Shown here piece by piece: positions 40,050-48,064 of a stretch of DNA of 64,000 nt; position 1 is the first letter of the stretch, and each line of letters opens with the position of its first letter. The stretch spans positions 1,736,001 to 1,800,000 of the forward strand of contig NZ_CP170633.1 of the NCBI RefSeq assembly GCF_042932805.1, given 5' to 3'. The notes under the pieces were generated by a model. That model was not told the DNA's origin, did not search any database, and saw only the letters and a list, made by a program, of their open reading frames with translations. Source of the DNA: Ascidiaceihabitans sp029251465. GTDB taxonomy: Bacteria; Pseudomonadota; Alphaproteobacteria; Rhodobacterales; Rhodobacteraceae. Both the position numbers and the translations under genes were made by a program.

Positions 40050-42407
40050 TTAGTTCGGGATCAGATCCGGGATCAATGTCACGATCGCCGGGAAGAACCA
40101 AAGCAGCGCCAAACCACCGACCTGGATCGCCACGAATGGCACGATCCCGCGATAGATATGACCTGTCGTGACCTCTTTGGGGGCGACCCCGCGCAGGTAG
40201 AACAGGGCAAAGCCAAAGGGCGGTGTCAGGAATGACGTTTGCAGGTTCACCGCGATCATGATCGTCACCCATTTGGGATCAAACGTACCGCCGTAGATGA
40301 CCGGCCCGACAATCGGGATCACGATGTAAATGATTTCGAGGAAGTCGAGCACAAAGCCCAAGACGAACAGCACCAGCATCACAATCAGGAACACCGTAAT
40401 TTCATTGTCGAACGATTTCAGGAACTGTTGGATGTAGTGTTCGCCGCCAAAGCTGATGACCACGAGGTTCAACAATTGCGAGCCGATCAGGATGGTAAAG
40501 ACCATCGACGTCACCTTGGCCGTTTCGCGCACAACCGGCGTCAGAACGCCCGAGGTCCACAAGATCCAGCACGAGAACAACAGACCGAACATCGCGTACA
40601 AATACGCACCGTAGGCCACGAAGAAGGCGAACCAACTCTCGAAGCTGACGCCGCCCTGGTTGTTGATGCGCAGATCGAAATTCACGCCAACAAGGATGCA
40701 CACGATGATCGCGAGCGTGGACCAGATGATCACCTTGGGTGAACGGTCTGTGTCACGTAGCTTGCGGTAGGCGGCCAGCATAATCGCGCCCCCTGCCCCA
40801 AGTGCTGCGGCCGGTGTCGGGTTGGTGATCCCGCCAAGGATCGAGCCAAGCACGGCTACGATCAGGACCAGCGGTGGGAACACCACGCGGATCAGTTCGA
40901 TCTTGGCGCACATCTTTACGCCATGGAACGCACCGTACAGGATTGCGCAGAACGGCAGGAACATCAGGACCACATACATGCCCGATGACATTTTTGGACC
41001 GATCAACAAGATGTCGACCAACAGTGCCAACACCACGCCAACGCCGCCAATGATGATTGGACGGGTTGAAGACGATGGCGACACGCCGCGCGCGGTTGTC
41101 AGCACAATGCTGAGCAAGATCAACAGGATTGCGGTGCCGGTGCCAATCGGCGCGGCATTTGCGACCTTGTTGTCAAATGCTTCCTTAAAGGCCTCGACGG
41201 ACAGGCGTTCGGATTGCTGAACACCGCCTGCGGCTTCGATTGTGGCCTGCTGCGCAATGGCCGCATCCCATGCCGGTTGGCCGTGCAATTCGATCATCGC
41301 CGCTTGGCAAGCCTCGGACACGTTGGTGCGCAAAGACGCGCTTTCGCCGATATCAGAGAAGGCAGACACCACAGTTGATTGGTTGCCGATAATGCCCATT
41401 TGACCCAGAACAATTGCCCCAACCACGATGGCGATTGGCAGGAATACGAAGTACGTCAGTGCTTCGCCGCGGGTGACGGGTTCTGCATTAGAGGACCCCA
41501 TGTTCACAGCCGGTGCTTTGGACGGGTTCAGCAGCGCGTAGCCAAACGCGTACAGCGCATACAGCAATGCCAGCATAATGCCGGGCAACAACGCCGCTTG
41601 GAACAAGGTACCCACAGACAGAACCGCCGGTTCACCCAGATAGCTTAGCGCATCCGTACAACCGACCGAAATCGCGCGTGCCTCTTGTGCAGAGGAATAG
41701 AGATCACCGGCAAGCGTGCCGAGCAAAACAATAACAATCGAGGGCGGAATGATCTGCCCCAGCGTGCCAGAGGCCGCAATGACCCCCGTCGCCAATTCGG
41801 GGCTATAGCCGTTGCGCAGCATCGTTGGCAGCGCCAGCAATCCCATGGTCACAACTGTCGCGCCCACAATCCCGGTCGACGCGGCCAAGAACGCGCCCAC
41901 AACCACAACCGACACAGCCAAACCACCCGGCAATGGACCAAAGACCCGCGCCATGGACGTCAGCAAATCGTTGGCAATCTTGGACCGTTCCAGCGTGATG
42001 CCCATCAGAACGAACATCAAAACTGCCAGCAGTGTTTCAATCGATTGGCCTGCCAGAACACGTTCGTTCATACGGTTTACGATGAATGACACATTGCGGT
42101 TCATCGCGACTTCCCAGCCTTTTGGGAACACGGGTTCAGCCAGTCGCGGTAAATCGGCGTACCTGAATATACTGATACTGTCGGGCTTGATCCCGCTGTT
42201 CACCAGATCGCGATATTGCTGCGAAGATTGGTCAATCGCCTGGTGGATCAGCAGCCCCGCACTGTCGAGCGACGCAATAATCCCAAAGGAAATGATACCC
42301 GCACCACCAATGGCAAAGGCCACCGGAAAGCCGGACAAAATACCGCCAAACAGGCAGATAAAGACAATAATCAGGCCAATTTCGACCCCATCAAGACCAA
42401 ATAACAT
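40050..42407 (-). CDS. dctM: TRAP transporter large permease (DctM-type), oversized
   Basis: The transport subunit of a tripartite ATP-independent periplasmic transporter, driven by a sodium or proton gradient. It has 785 residues; standard DctM proteins have about 430. The DctM fold is clear: GLIIVFICLFGGILSGFPVAFAIGG at the N-terminus, SRIVGATVVTMGLLALPTMLRNGYSPELATGVIAASGTLGQIIPPSIV-like sequence, and GFVLDFLEIIYIVIPIVGPVIYGG, ending TPPFGFALFYLRGV. Extra material includes a soluble insert after span 1-2 (about 45-110), a central hydrophilic insert (about 330-410: FSDIGESASLRTNVSEACQAAMIELHG) and several extra membrane segments. It starts at the dctQ stop, and is cotranscribed with dctQ and dctP. 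Confidence 0.92.
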   Translation of the reverse strand: MLFGLDGVEIGLIIVFICLFGGILSGFPVAFAIGGAGIISFGIIASLDSAGLLIHQAIDQSSQQYRDLVNSGIKPDSISIFRYADLPRLAEPVFPKGWEVAMNRNVSFIVNRMNERVLAGQSIETLLAVLMFVLMGITLERSKIANDLLTSMARVFGPLPGGLAVSVVVVGAFLAASTGIVGATVVTMGLLALPTMLRNGYSPELATGVIAASGTLGQIIPPSIVIVLLGTLAGDLYSSAQEARAISVGCTDALSYLGEPAVLSVGTLFQAALLPGIMLALLYALYAFGYALLNPSKAPAVNMGSSNAEPVTRGEALTYFVFLPIAIVVGAIVLGQMGIIGNQSTVVSAFSDIGESASLRTNVSEACQAAMIELHGQPAWDAAIAQQATIEAAGGVQQSERLSVEAFKEAFDNKVANAAPIGTGTAILLILLSIVLTTARGVSPSSSTRPIIIGGVGVVLALLVDILLIGPKMSSGMYVVLMFLPFCAILYGAFHGVKMCAKIELIRVVFPPLVLIVAVLGSILGGITNPTPAAALGAGGAIMLAAYRKLRDTDRSPKVIIWSTLAIIVCILVGVNFDLRINNQGGVSFESWFAFFVAYGAYLYAMFGLLFSCWILWTSGVLTPVVRETAKVTSMVFTILIGSQLLNLVVISFGGEHYIQQFLKSFDNEITVFLIVMLVLFVLGFVLDFLEIIYIVIPIVGPVIYGGTFDPKWVTIMIAVNLQTSFLTPPFGFALFYLRGVAPKEVTTGHIYRGIVPFVAIQVGGLALLWFFPAIVTLIPDLIPN

Positions 42408-43342
42408 TAGTGAGTCCCTTCATAGGCTTCTTCGCCTTCGCCAAGTGTGTCGCGGTCCAGATATTTGCCTTCGCTTTCCTCGCCCTCTTTCCATTCCAGG
42501 AACGAGCGGTAGAAAAATGCGATGGCGTGGATAAAGACCAGGGCGGTGAAGGTCACCAACAGGATCTTGAATAAAAAGTAGCCGGTGAACCCGTTTGGCG
42601 AAAAGCCGATGGTTTCGACGTTCCAGCGCATGGCGCGCGATTTTAACAACAAGCGTTCCAGCGTGTCAGAGGCGGACGGCTTTGGCACAATCAGGTGACG
42701 CCACATGAAATACCAGCCATACATCCATGTCAGCACAGCAGCCGGCATCATAAAGATCAGGGCACCGAACATGTCGATGACCTTTTTGGTGCGGAATTTC
42801 ACGGCCGAATAAACCAGATCGACCCGCACGTGGCTGCCTTGCACGAACGCATAAGTTACGCAAAGGCAGACGACCAAGGCGTTGTAAAGCTTAAGTTCTT
42901 CGGCAAACCAGCTGATGTCGAATTGCAGCGGGATACCAAAGCCGATCGAGATGTCAGGGCGCGTAAAGATACGCTGCATGAACACGATCATGATTTGTTG
43001 CAGCACCATCAACAGGCCTGCCCATGCGAACAAACGACCCATTCCATTGGCGAACCCTTCAAGCACGCGCACGACGCCCCACAGGAATTCGTTTTTGAAA
43101 AATCCGATGATTGTCATGACGACAAAAATCGCGAAAATCACAAAGAAGAACTCGGTCGATCCGCCGTAGTAGACGAACCGCATCACGGCTTCTTTGTTGG
43201 TCCAGTCCAGCCACAGCATCGGGTGCGTGATGGCATAGCCCAGGTTGTAAAATGCCATTGCAAGCTCGGTCAGGATCCAGACGATCCCCGATCCCAAGCC
43301 AGCGATAGCGTCCCCAAACGAAATTGCGCCTTCATTTTCCAT
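42407..43342 (-). CDS. dctQ: TRAP transporter small permease (DctQ-type), long form
   Basis: The small membrane subunit, 311 residues against about 160-200 for typical DctQ. Segments: an N-terminal pair of hydrophobic helices (VWILTELAMAFYNLGYAI; FFFVIFAIFVVMTIIGFF) not present in short forms. Then the DctQ core: LFAWAGLLMVLQQIMIVFMQRIF, AFVQGSHVRVDLVYSAVKF, MFGALIFMMPAAVLTWMYGWYFMW, and VTFTALVFIHAIAFFYRSFLEW. It ends in an acidic tail. Its stop overlaps the dctM start (42407). Between dctQ and dctP there is a hairpin that could reduce read-through. Confidence 0.9.
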   Translation of the reverse strand: MENEGAISFGDAIAGLGSGIVWILTELAMAFYNLGYAITHPMLWLDWTNKEAVMRFVYYGGSTEFFFVIFAIFVVMTIIGFFKNEFLWGVVRVLEGFANGMGRLFAWAGLLMVLQQIMIVFMQRIFTRPDISIGFGIPLQFDISWFAEELKLYNALVVCLCVTYAFVQGSHVRVDLVYSAVKFRTKKVIDMFGALIFMMPAAVLTWMYGWYFMWRHLIVPKPSASDTLERLLLKSRAMRWNVETIGFSPNGFTGYFLFKILLVTFTALVFIHAIAFFYRSFLEWKEGEESEGKYLDRDTLGEGEEAYEGTH

Positions 43343-43448
43343 GATGTGCTCCCTCTGTCGCGTCCCGTATGAGGCTGATTTTCAACCTCGCGCTAGACCT
43401 CTGTATCTGACGGACATGCCCGTCCGGGTGCAGAGGTTCTTTGATCAA

Positions 43449-43474
43449 AAGGGCCCCTGAAATCAGAGGCCCTT
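43449..43474 (-). terminator. Intercistronic hairpin after dctP
   Basis: On the minus strand, AAGGGCC...GGCCCTT with 12 bases between, followed by TTTTG. It lies about 20 bp after the dctP stop. Stem-loops here often keep the binding-protein message more abundant than the permease message. Confidence 0.7.
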
Positions 43475-43494
43475 CCGGTTTTGTAATCAGGCTC

Positions 43495-44580
43495 TTAGTT
43501 GCCCAGAACGCGGTTGCGTTGTGCGACGTAGTAGCCGTCTGATTTGTCGATCCAAGAGGACGAAGACGCCATGGATGCTTCAAATGATGCACGCACTTTT
43601 GCGAACAATTCGTCGCCCATGTTTTCGTCCATGACTTCTTTGGAAGCCGCGCCAAACGCGTCCCAAACATCGTCAGAGAACTGCAACGTTTTCACGCCTT
43701 GCGCTTGCAGACGGGCCAATGCGGCACCGTTGTTTGCAAGTGTTTCTGCCAACTGAACGTGTGTTGTGGCGCGTGATGCACCTTGCAGGATCGCTTTGTG
43801 TGCTGGTGTCAGGTCGTTCCAAACGTCCAGGTTGACGGAAGACGCCAACGCAGAGCCCGGCTCGTGGAAACCAGCTGTGTAGTAGACTTTTGCAACTTCT
43901 TGGAAGCCGGCGCGTTCGTCAGCCATCGGGCCAACCCACTCGAGGCCATCCAAAGCGCCAGAAGACAGCGCTTGGTACAGTTCGCCGCCCGGGATGTTTT
44001 GAACAGATGCACCCAATTTACCCAGAACTTTGCCGCCCAGACCAGGCATACGGAATTTCAAACCGTTGAAGTCGGCAGCCGAATTGATTTCATTGCGGAA
44101 CCAACCACCGGATTGCGAACCGGAGTTACCGGACAACAAACCTTTGAGATTAAAGATTTCGCCGAGTTCGTCGTGCAGCTCTTGGCCGCCGCCGTGCTCG
44201 TACCAGTTGGTCACTTCTTGGGCGGTGCCGCCGAATGGAACAGCTGTGAAATACGCGTACGCAGGGTGCTGACCGATGTAGTAGTAGTCGGCAGAGTGGT
44301 ACATGTCGGCTTGACCGGAAGATACCGCGTCAAACACTTCCAGCGCGCCAACCAGCTCGCCCGGGGCTTTTTTGTCTATGGTCAAGTTGCCATCGGACAT
44401 TTCGCCCACGAATTTTTCCAAATATGATGCAGCATCATCCAGAACGGCAAAACCGCGCGGCCATGATGTAACCATTGTCAGAGTGCGCTTGCCTTGCGCG
44501 TATACAGGTGCGGCCAGTGTGGACGCAGCAGCGGCGGTGCCGCCGATGGCAGATGTCTTCAAAAATGAACGACGATCCAT
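43495..44580 (-). CDS. dctP: TRAP substrate-binding protein, TakP-like, Tat-exported
   Basis: The periplasmic binding protein of the TRAP system. I use ATG 44580 (MDRRSFLKTSAIGGTA...), giving 361 residues. RRSFLK at residues 3-8 and the hydrophobic stretch that follows form a twin-arginine signal. The mature part has GSQSGGWFRNEINSAADFNGLKFRMPGLGGKVLGKLGASVQNIPGGELYQALSSGALDGLEWVGP, which is close to the TakP/lactate-binding subgroup: the Arg in GGWFR would bind a carboxylate. Alpha-keto or alpha-hydroxy acids are thus likely ligands (inference). First gene of the dctPQM operon, divergent from the two-component system. Confidence 0.93.
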   Translation of the reverse strand: MDRRSFLKTSAIGGTAAAASTLAAPVYAQGKRTLTMVTSWPRGFAVLDDAASYLEKFVGEMSDGNLTIDKKAPGELVGALEVFDAVSSGQADMYHSADYYYIGQHPAYAYFTAVPFGGTAQEVTNWYEHGGGQELHDELGEIFNLKGLLSGNSGSQSGGWFRNEINSAADFNGLKFRMPGLGGKVLGKLGASVQNIPGGELYQALSSGALDGLEWVGPMADERAGFQEVAKVYYTAGFHEPGSALASSVNLDVWNDLTPAHKAILQGASRATTHVQLAETLANNGAALARLQAQGVKTLQFSDDVWDAFGAASKEVMDENMGDELFAKVRASFEASMASSSSWIDKSDGYYVAQRNRVLGN

Positions 44581-44823
44581 AGAATGATCCTCCCAGATAT
44601 GATGCCCACGCGTGTTTCCCCGCGCGCAGCGGATCGTTTCGAGTGTGCTCACCTTAACGTCAGCGTTAAGATTTGAAATACCTACTACTACTTAGTTGGG
44701 GGTTTGATCCTTGATTTGATGGCGCTAACGGCTGTTTGAGGCATCCGTATGAGTGGGTAGATCACCCAAATAGGTCGCCCTACCCCTTTGATTCGGGGTG
44801 ATTCCCGCGTATCGATTCGCCTC
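44581..44823. promoter_or_regulatory. 243-bp divergent control region, dctPQM / two-component system
   Basis: It contains three dyads: CTTAACG-TCAG-CGTTAAG (44653-44670), TGGGT-AGATC-ACCCA (44754-44768) and TAGG-TCGC-CCTA (44771-44782). GGGTAG (44755) and CTACCC (44780) form a larger inverted pair around the last two. These are likely binding sites for the response regulator or other factors. Confidence 0.6.
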
Positions 44824-46251
44824 ATGCTGCGCCGTCTTCCTTTTTTGCGCCTAACTTATGCGCACAAGCTGTCCCTTGTGGCCGCGCTTCCGCTTATTTT
44901 GGCGGTGGCTGCGATTGCGTCCTTGGTCGCGATCCAAAGCCGTGCATTGGCGGAACGCGAGATTCGCGCCCTAGAGGTCCAGCTGATCGAGGCCAAAAAA
45001 GCCGAGCTGCGCAATTACGTGACCCAAGCACGCAACGGATTTTATTTTATCTACGGCAATGCCGCCCCCAACGACGAAGATAAAAAACGCCAGGTGTCGC
45101 AAATCCTGTCTGCGATGATTTACGGCGATGAGGGGTTCTTTTTTGTCTATGACTACGATGGCACCAGCCTCGTCAGCCCACGCCAGACCGAGATGATCAA
45201 CGTCAATCACTTGGCACTCAAAGACAGCCGTGGCACCCCGGTTGTCGCAAACCTGATCGACATTGCGCGCCAAGGTGACGGTTATCTGACCCACCTGTGG
45301 CCAAAACCCTCAAACGGGCAAGAGGCCGAGATGATCACCTACGTCACCTCGTTTCCGTCTTGGCGTTGGGCGGTGGGCACCGGCGTGTTCATCGATGACG
45401 TGCTGGCCACGGTCGCGACGGCCCGCGCCGATGTGGAAACCCGTGTGCGCCGTACCTTTGTTTATATTTCGGTCATTACATTAGCGGCCCTATTGGTCGT
45501 GTTCCTGTCGGGCATGCTGATCAACATCCGCGAACGTCGTCTGGCGGATGCCAAGTTGAAACGCCTGACCCAGCGCGTGTTTGACGCCCAAGAAGAAGAG
45601 CGCGGGCGTGTGGCCCGTGAATTGCATGACGGGATCAGCCAGATCCTTGTCGGGGTGCGCTTTGCGCTGGATAGCGCGCGCCGTCGGTTGGACAATGGCG
45701 CGCCTGATGCCGGAAAATCGCTGGAACAGGGCATCGACAACCTTGGCACCGCCATTTCCGAAGTCCGCCGCATCAGTCGTGATTTACGCCCCGGTGTGCT
45801 GGATGATCTAGGCCTTGGCCCCGCGATCAAATCCCTGCGCGATGATTTTGAAACCCGCACCGGCATCGAAACCGCCTTTAGCACTGTGGTGTTTCGCAAC
45901 CGTCTGGATCAGAATGCCAAGATCGCGCTGTACCGTATTGCCCAAGAGGCGCTGACCAATATCGAACGCCATTCCGGTGCCACGCATGCCTCGATCGATT
46001 TGCGCGGTCACAAAAAGGGCGCGACGCTACGCATTTCGGACAATGGCTGCGGCGTTGATCCATCCAGCAAGAACCGTGGCCCCGGCATTGGTCTGCGCAA
46101 CATGCAAGAACGGGTGGAGCAACTGGATGGCAGCTTGCGAATCCTGTCCGTCAAAGGCAGCACAGGCACCATCATCGAAGCCACCGTGCCGCTGTCACAC
46201 CTGCTGTCACCCGAAACCAACGACCCATCCCTTAGTCGAGTACAAGTATGA
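44824..46251 (+). CDS. Sensor histidine kinase, Cache domain and HisKA_3 (NarX-type)
   Basis: A 475-residue membrane kinase. An N-terminal span (about 16-40: LSLVAALPLILAVAAIASLVAI) is followed by a periplasmic single-Cache-like sensor domain (about 45-200: YGDEGFFFVYDYDGTSLVSPRQTEMINVNHLALKDSRG, then SFPSWRWAVGTGVFIDD). A second span follows at about 215-235. The kinase core has the phospho-accepting His268 in RELHDGISQILVGVRFALD (HisKA_3) and an ATPase domain with RIAQEALTNIERHS, ISDNGCGVD and RGPGIGLRNMQERVEQL. I use ATG 44824, not the TTG at 44788. It overlaps the response regulator by 4 bp. Cache domains often bind small organic acids, which would fit control of the adjacent TRAP operon. 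Confidence 0.9.
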   Translation: MLRRLPFLRLTYAHKLSLVAALPLILAVAAIASLVAIQSRALAEREIRALEVQLIEAKKAELRNYVTQARNGFYFIYGNAAPNDEDKKRQVSQILSAMIYGDEGFFFVYDYDGTSLVSPRQTEMINVNHLALKDSRGTPVVANLIDIARQGDGYLTHLWPKPSNGQEAEMITYVTSFPSWRWAVGTGVFIDDVLATVATARADVETRVRRTFVYISVITLAALLVVFLSGMLINIRERRLADAKLKRLTQRVFDAQEEERGRVARELHDGISQILVGVRFALDSARRRLDNGAPDAGKSLEQGIDNLGTAISEVRRISRDLRPGVLDDLGLGPAIKSLRDDFETRTGIETAFSTVVFRNRLDQNAKIALYRIAQEALTNIERHSGATHASIDLRGHKKGATLRISDNGCGVDPSSKNRGPGIGLRNMQERVEQLDGSLRILSVKGSTGTIIEATVPLSHLLSPETNDPSLSRVQV

Positions 46252-46892
46252 CATCCCTTATTCGCGTTTTGATCGTTGACGATCACCCCATGGTCGCCCA
46301 AGGCATCCAATCCGTGCTGGAAAGCTACGATGACCTAAAGGTTGTTGGCACCCTGTCCAATGGACGCGAGGTGGTGGACCAGTTAGAGACCATCAACCCC
46401 GATGTGATCCTGATGGATCTGAACATGCCGGAAATGAGCGGGCTGACGGCGACCGAACTGGTGCTGGAACGCCGGCCTGAAACGCATGTTCTGGTGCTGT
46501 CGATGCATGACAGTCCCGAATACATCTCGTCCGCGCTGAACCACGGGGCCATGGGATACGTGCTCAAGGACGTGCCCACAGACGAGATCAAGCTGGCGAT
46601 TGATGCCGTGATGCGCGGCGAAAAATACCTGTGCACAGGGGCGGCTGAATCACTGGTGCCAAAACCCGGTGAAACCCGCGAGGCATTGACCGGACGCGAA
46701 CAGACGATCCTGTTGCAGTTGGCCCAAGGCAAGTCGAACAAAGACGTCGCGCTGGCGCTGGAAATTTCAGTGCGCACCGTGGAAACCCATCGCAAGAACA
46801 TCAAACGCAAGCTAGGGATTTCATCGACCGCGGGGCTGACCCGCTACGCGTTGGAACACGGCGTGCTGCAAGGCACTGGTTATGCGCTGTGA
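46248..46892 (+). CDS. NarL/LuxR-type response regulator
   Basis: A 214-residue DNA-binding response regulator. The receiver domain (1-120) begins RVLIVDDHPMVAQGIQSVL with the acidic pair. The phosphorylated Asp57 is in VILMDLNMPEMSG, followed by VLVLSMHDSPEY and the Lys in GYVLKDVPTDE. The C-terminal LuxR helix-turn-helix (about 145-205) has LTGREQTILLQLAQGKSNKDVALALEISVRTVETHRKNIKRKLGI. It pairs with the overlapping kinase. It probably activates dctPQM, whose promoter lies beside the kinase gene (inference from divergence). Confidence 0.93.
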   Translation: MTSLIRVLIVDDHPMVAQGIQSVLESYDDLKVVGTLSNGREVVDQLETINPDVILMDLNMPEMSGLTATELVLERRPETHVLVLSMHDSPEYISSALNHGAMGYVLKDVPTDEIKLAIDAVMRGEKYLCTGAAESLVPKPGETREALTGREQTILLQLAQGKSNKDVALALEISVRTVETHRKNIKRKLGISSTAGLTRYALEHGVLQGTGYAL

Positions 46893-46955
46893 AAAAGGCC
46901 CTGAGACCGGTCAATTTGTAGGAGTTTGTTAGGATTTCATAGTTAACGCTTGGGC

Positions 46956-47705
46956 ATGAACATGAATCCACACGCCACCACCCTGCCCGAGGCTTTCGCT
47001 GTTGTGTCCCTTGCTGATGACACATTCGAAGATCGCCGTGATGTTATTGATTTGATCGCCACGATGCGGGCAAGAACGATCCGCGTCGCGCTGTTCGGCA
47101 CACTGATCCATCGCCCTAATCCCAGCGAACGTGACAACGCCGGACATCAACCGCACCGGTTGGAAATTCTGCGCGAACAAGTCCACGAAATGCAAACCGT
47201 GCGTGATTTGATGGCTGGGGAGTATTACCACGACAACTTCGCGAGCAGCATGTGCACCTGGGTCAAAGAGCAGGCGAAACTGTCACCGGACGCGATGCAA
47301 TCGATTTCGACCATGGTTGAACTCAGCGAAGATGTGTTGCGCGCGGCCTCACATCAAGATCAAAACCTTGCTGAAGCGTTAGATAAACATTTTCGGTTCG
47401 GCCGCTCCGGCTTTGCCCAGATCATCACCGAGTTTTGCAATCAGTTGTGGGCGAGTTTGGATGAAAAACGTGCGGCCGACACCGCAAAGGCCAATCAGGC
47501 GACAAAAGCTGTAGGCGAAATTTTGACCCGTCTGGAATACATCGGCAAACATGTGCGTTTAGTGTCGCTCAATGCCTCGGTCGAGGCGGCCCGCGCAGGT
47601 GACGCAGGTCGAGGATTGGCTGTCATTGCGACCGAATTCAAAACCCTCGCCGAAGAAATTCAATCACTGGCGACCCGCGCACGCGGCCAGATGGACACGA
47701 TTTAA
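46956..47705 (+). CDS. Soluble, shortened MCP-like signalling protein
   Basis: A 249-residue cytoplasmic protein with no membrane segment. The N-terminal 170 residues are helical and unfamiliar. The last 70 residues contain the tip of a chemotaxis-receptor signalling hairpin: LTRLEYIGKHVRLVSLNASVEAARAGDAGRGLAVIATEFKTLAEEIQSLATRARGQMDTI. This aligns with the NLLALNAAIEAARAGExGRGFAVVAxEVRxLAE tip region. The chain stops just after the tip, so most of the second helix, and usual methylation sites, are absent. It could be a scaffold-like partner for a chemosensory array, or a remnant. I use ATG 46956 (TTG 46950 is also in frame). It is 63 bp after the response regulator. Confidence 0.75.
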   Translation: MNMNPHATTLPEAFAVVSLADDTFEDRRDVIDLIATMRARTIRVALFGTLIHRPNPSERDNAGHQPHRLEILREQVHEMQTVRDLMAGEYYHDNFASSMCTWVKEQAKLSPDAMQSISTMVELSEDVLRAASHQDQNLAEALDKHFRFGRSGFAQIITEFCNQLWASLDEKRAADTAKANQATKAVGEILTRLEYIGKHVRLVSLNASVEAARAGDAGRGLAVIATEFKTLAEEIQSLATRARGQMDTI

Positions 47706-47786
47706 TCCAGGAATAGGTCCAGTTTTGAGGTCAAAATGTCCAAAATTTCAGTACGAGCAACTTGAGCGCAAGAAAATATCAAAAAA

Positions 47787-47812
47787 ATGCCCCAAAGGGA
47801 CATATTTTTTTA
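47787..47812 (+). terminator. Rho-independent terminator after the MCP-like gene
   Basis: Stem ATGCCCC with GGGACAT (one C-A mismatch), loop AAA, then TATTTTTTT. It lies 80 bp after the stop. Confidence 0.7.
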
Positions 47813-47822
47813 CTAATGCGTG

Positions 47823-47851
47823 TTGACGCCCCCCAAAGGCAGTCATAGTGT
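47823..47851 (+). promoter_or_regulatory. Probable ilvB promoter
   Basis: TTGACG (47823-47828) and TAGTGT (47846-47851) separated by 17 bp, just ahead of the ilv leader. It would start a leader transcript near 47858. Confidence 0.55.
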
Positions 47852-47892
47852 CTCTGCAAGCAATCAAAACGCCCTTAGGGTCTAGGAAACGC

Positions 47893-47940
47893 ATGACAAA
47901 TCTAGTCGTCATTGTCGAAAGTCAGCGCATGGGCCGGTAA
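47893..47940 (+). CDS. ilvL: ilv operon leader peptide
   Basis: A 15-residue frame, ATG 47893 to TAA 47940, reading MTNLVVIVESQRMGR. AGGAAAC is a good ribosome-binding site. Five consecutive codons are Leu-Val-Val-Ile-Val, the three branched-chain amino acids made by the pathway of the gene that follows. It is far shorter than ordinary gene callers accept. Ribosome stalling at those codons when charged tRNAs are scarce would change downstream folding, as in enteric ilv leaders. Confidence 0.85.
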   Translation: MTNLVVIVESQRMGR

Positions 47941-47993
47941 CGGATCACCATAATGGTACCCATGCGCCCCCGCCAGAACGGGGGCTTTTTTTT
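47925..47993 (+). promoter_or_regulatory. ilv attenuator: antiterminator and terminator
   Basis: GCGCATGGG (47925-47933, the end of the leader frame) can pair with CCCATGCGC (47959-47967). The latter overlaps the 5' arm of a terminator GCCCCCG (47966-47972) that pairs with CGGGGGC (47979-47985), followed by eight T's (47986-47993). Pairing of the first two segments is therefore exclusive with the terminator at its base. A ribosome held at the Leu-Val-Val-Ile-Val codons leaves 47925 onward free, favouring read-through; one at the stop codon would cover it, favouring termination. Confidence 0.8.
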
Positions 47994-48064
47994 GCTTAAA
48001 TGAAAACGAAACTCTCTCTGAAACAATAGACTTCAGACACGATATGAAAGACGGAGCTAGACAG

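Noticed and set aside
41812..42534. 240-residue plus-strand frame, and similar frames opposite dctQ and dctP
   Set aside because: All lie opposite the TRAP genes and have no protein-like pattern.
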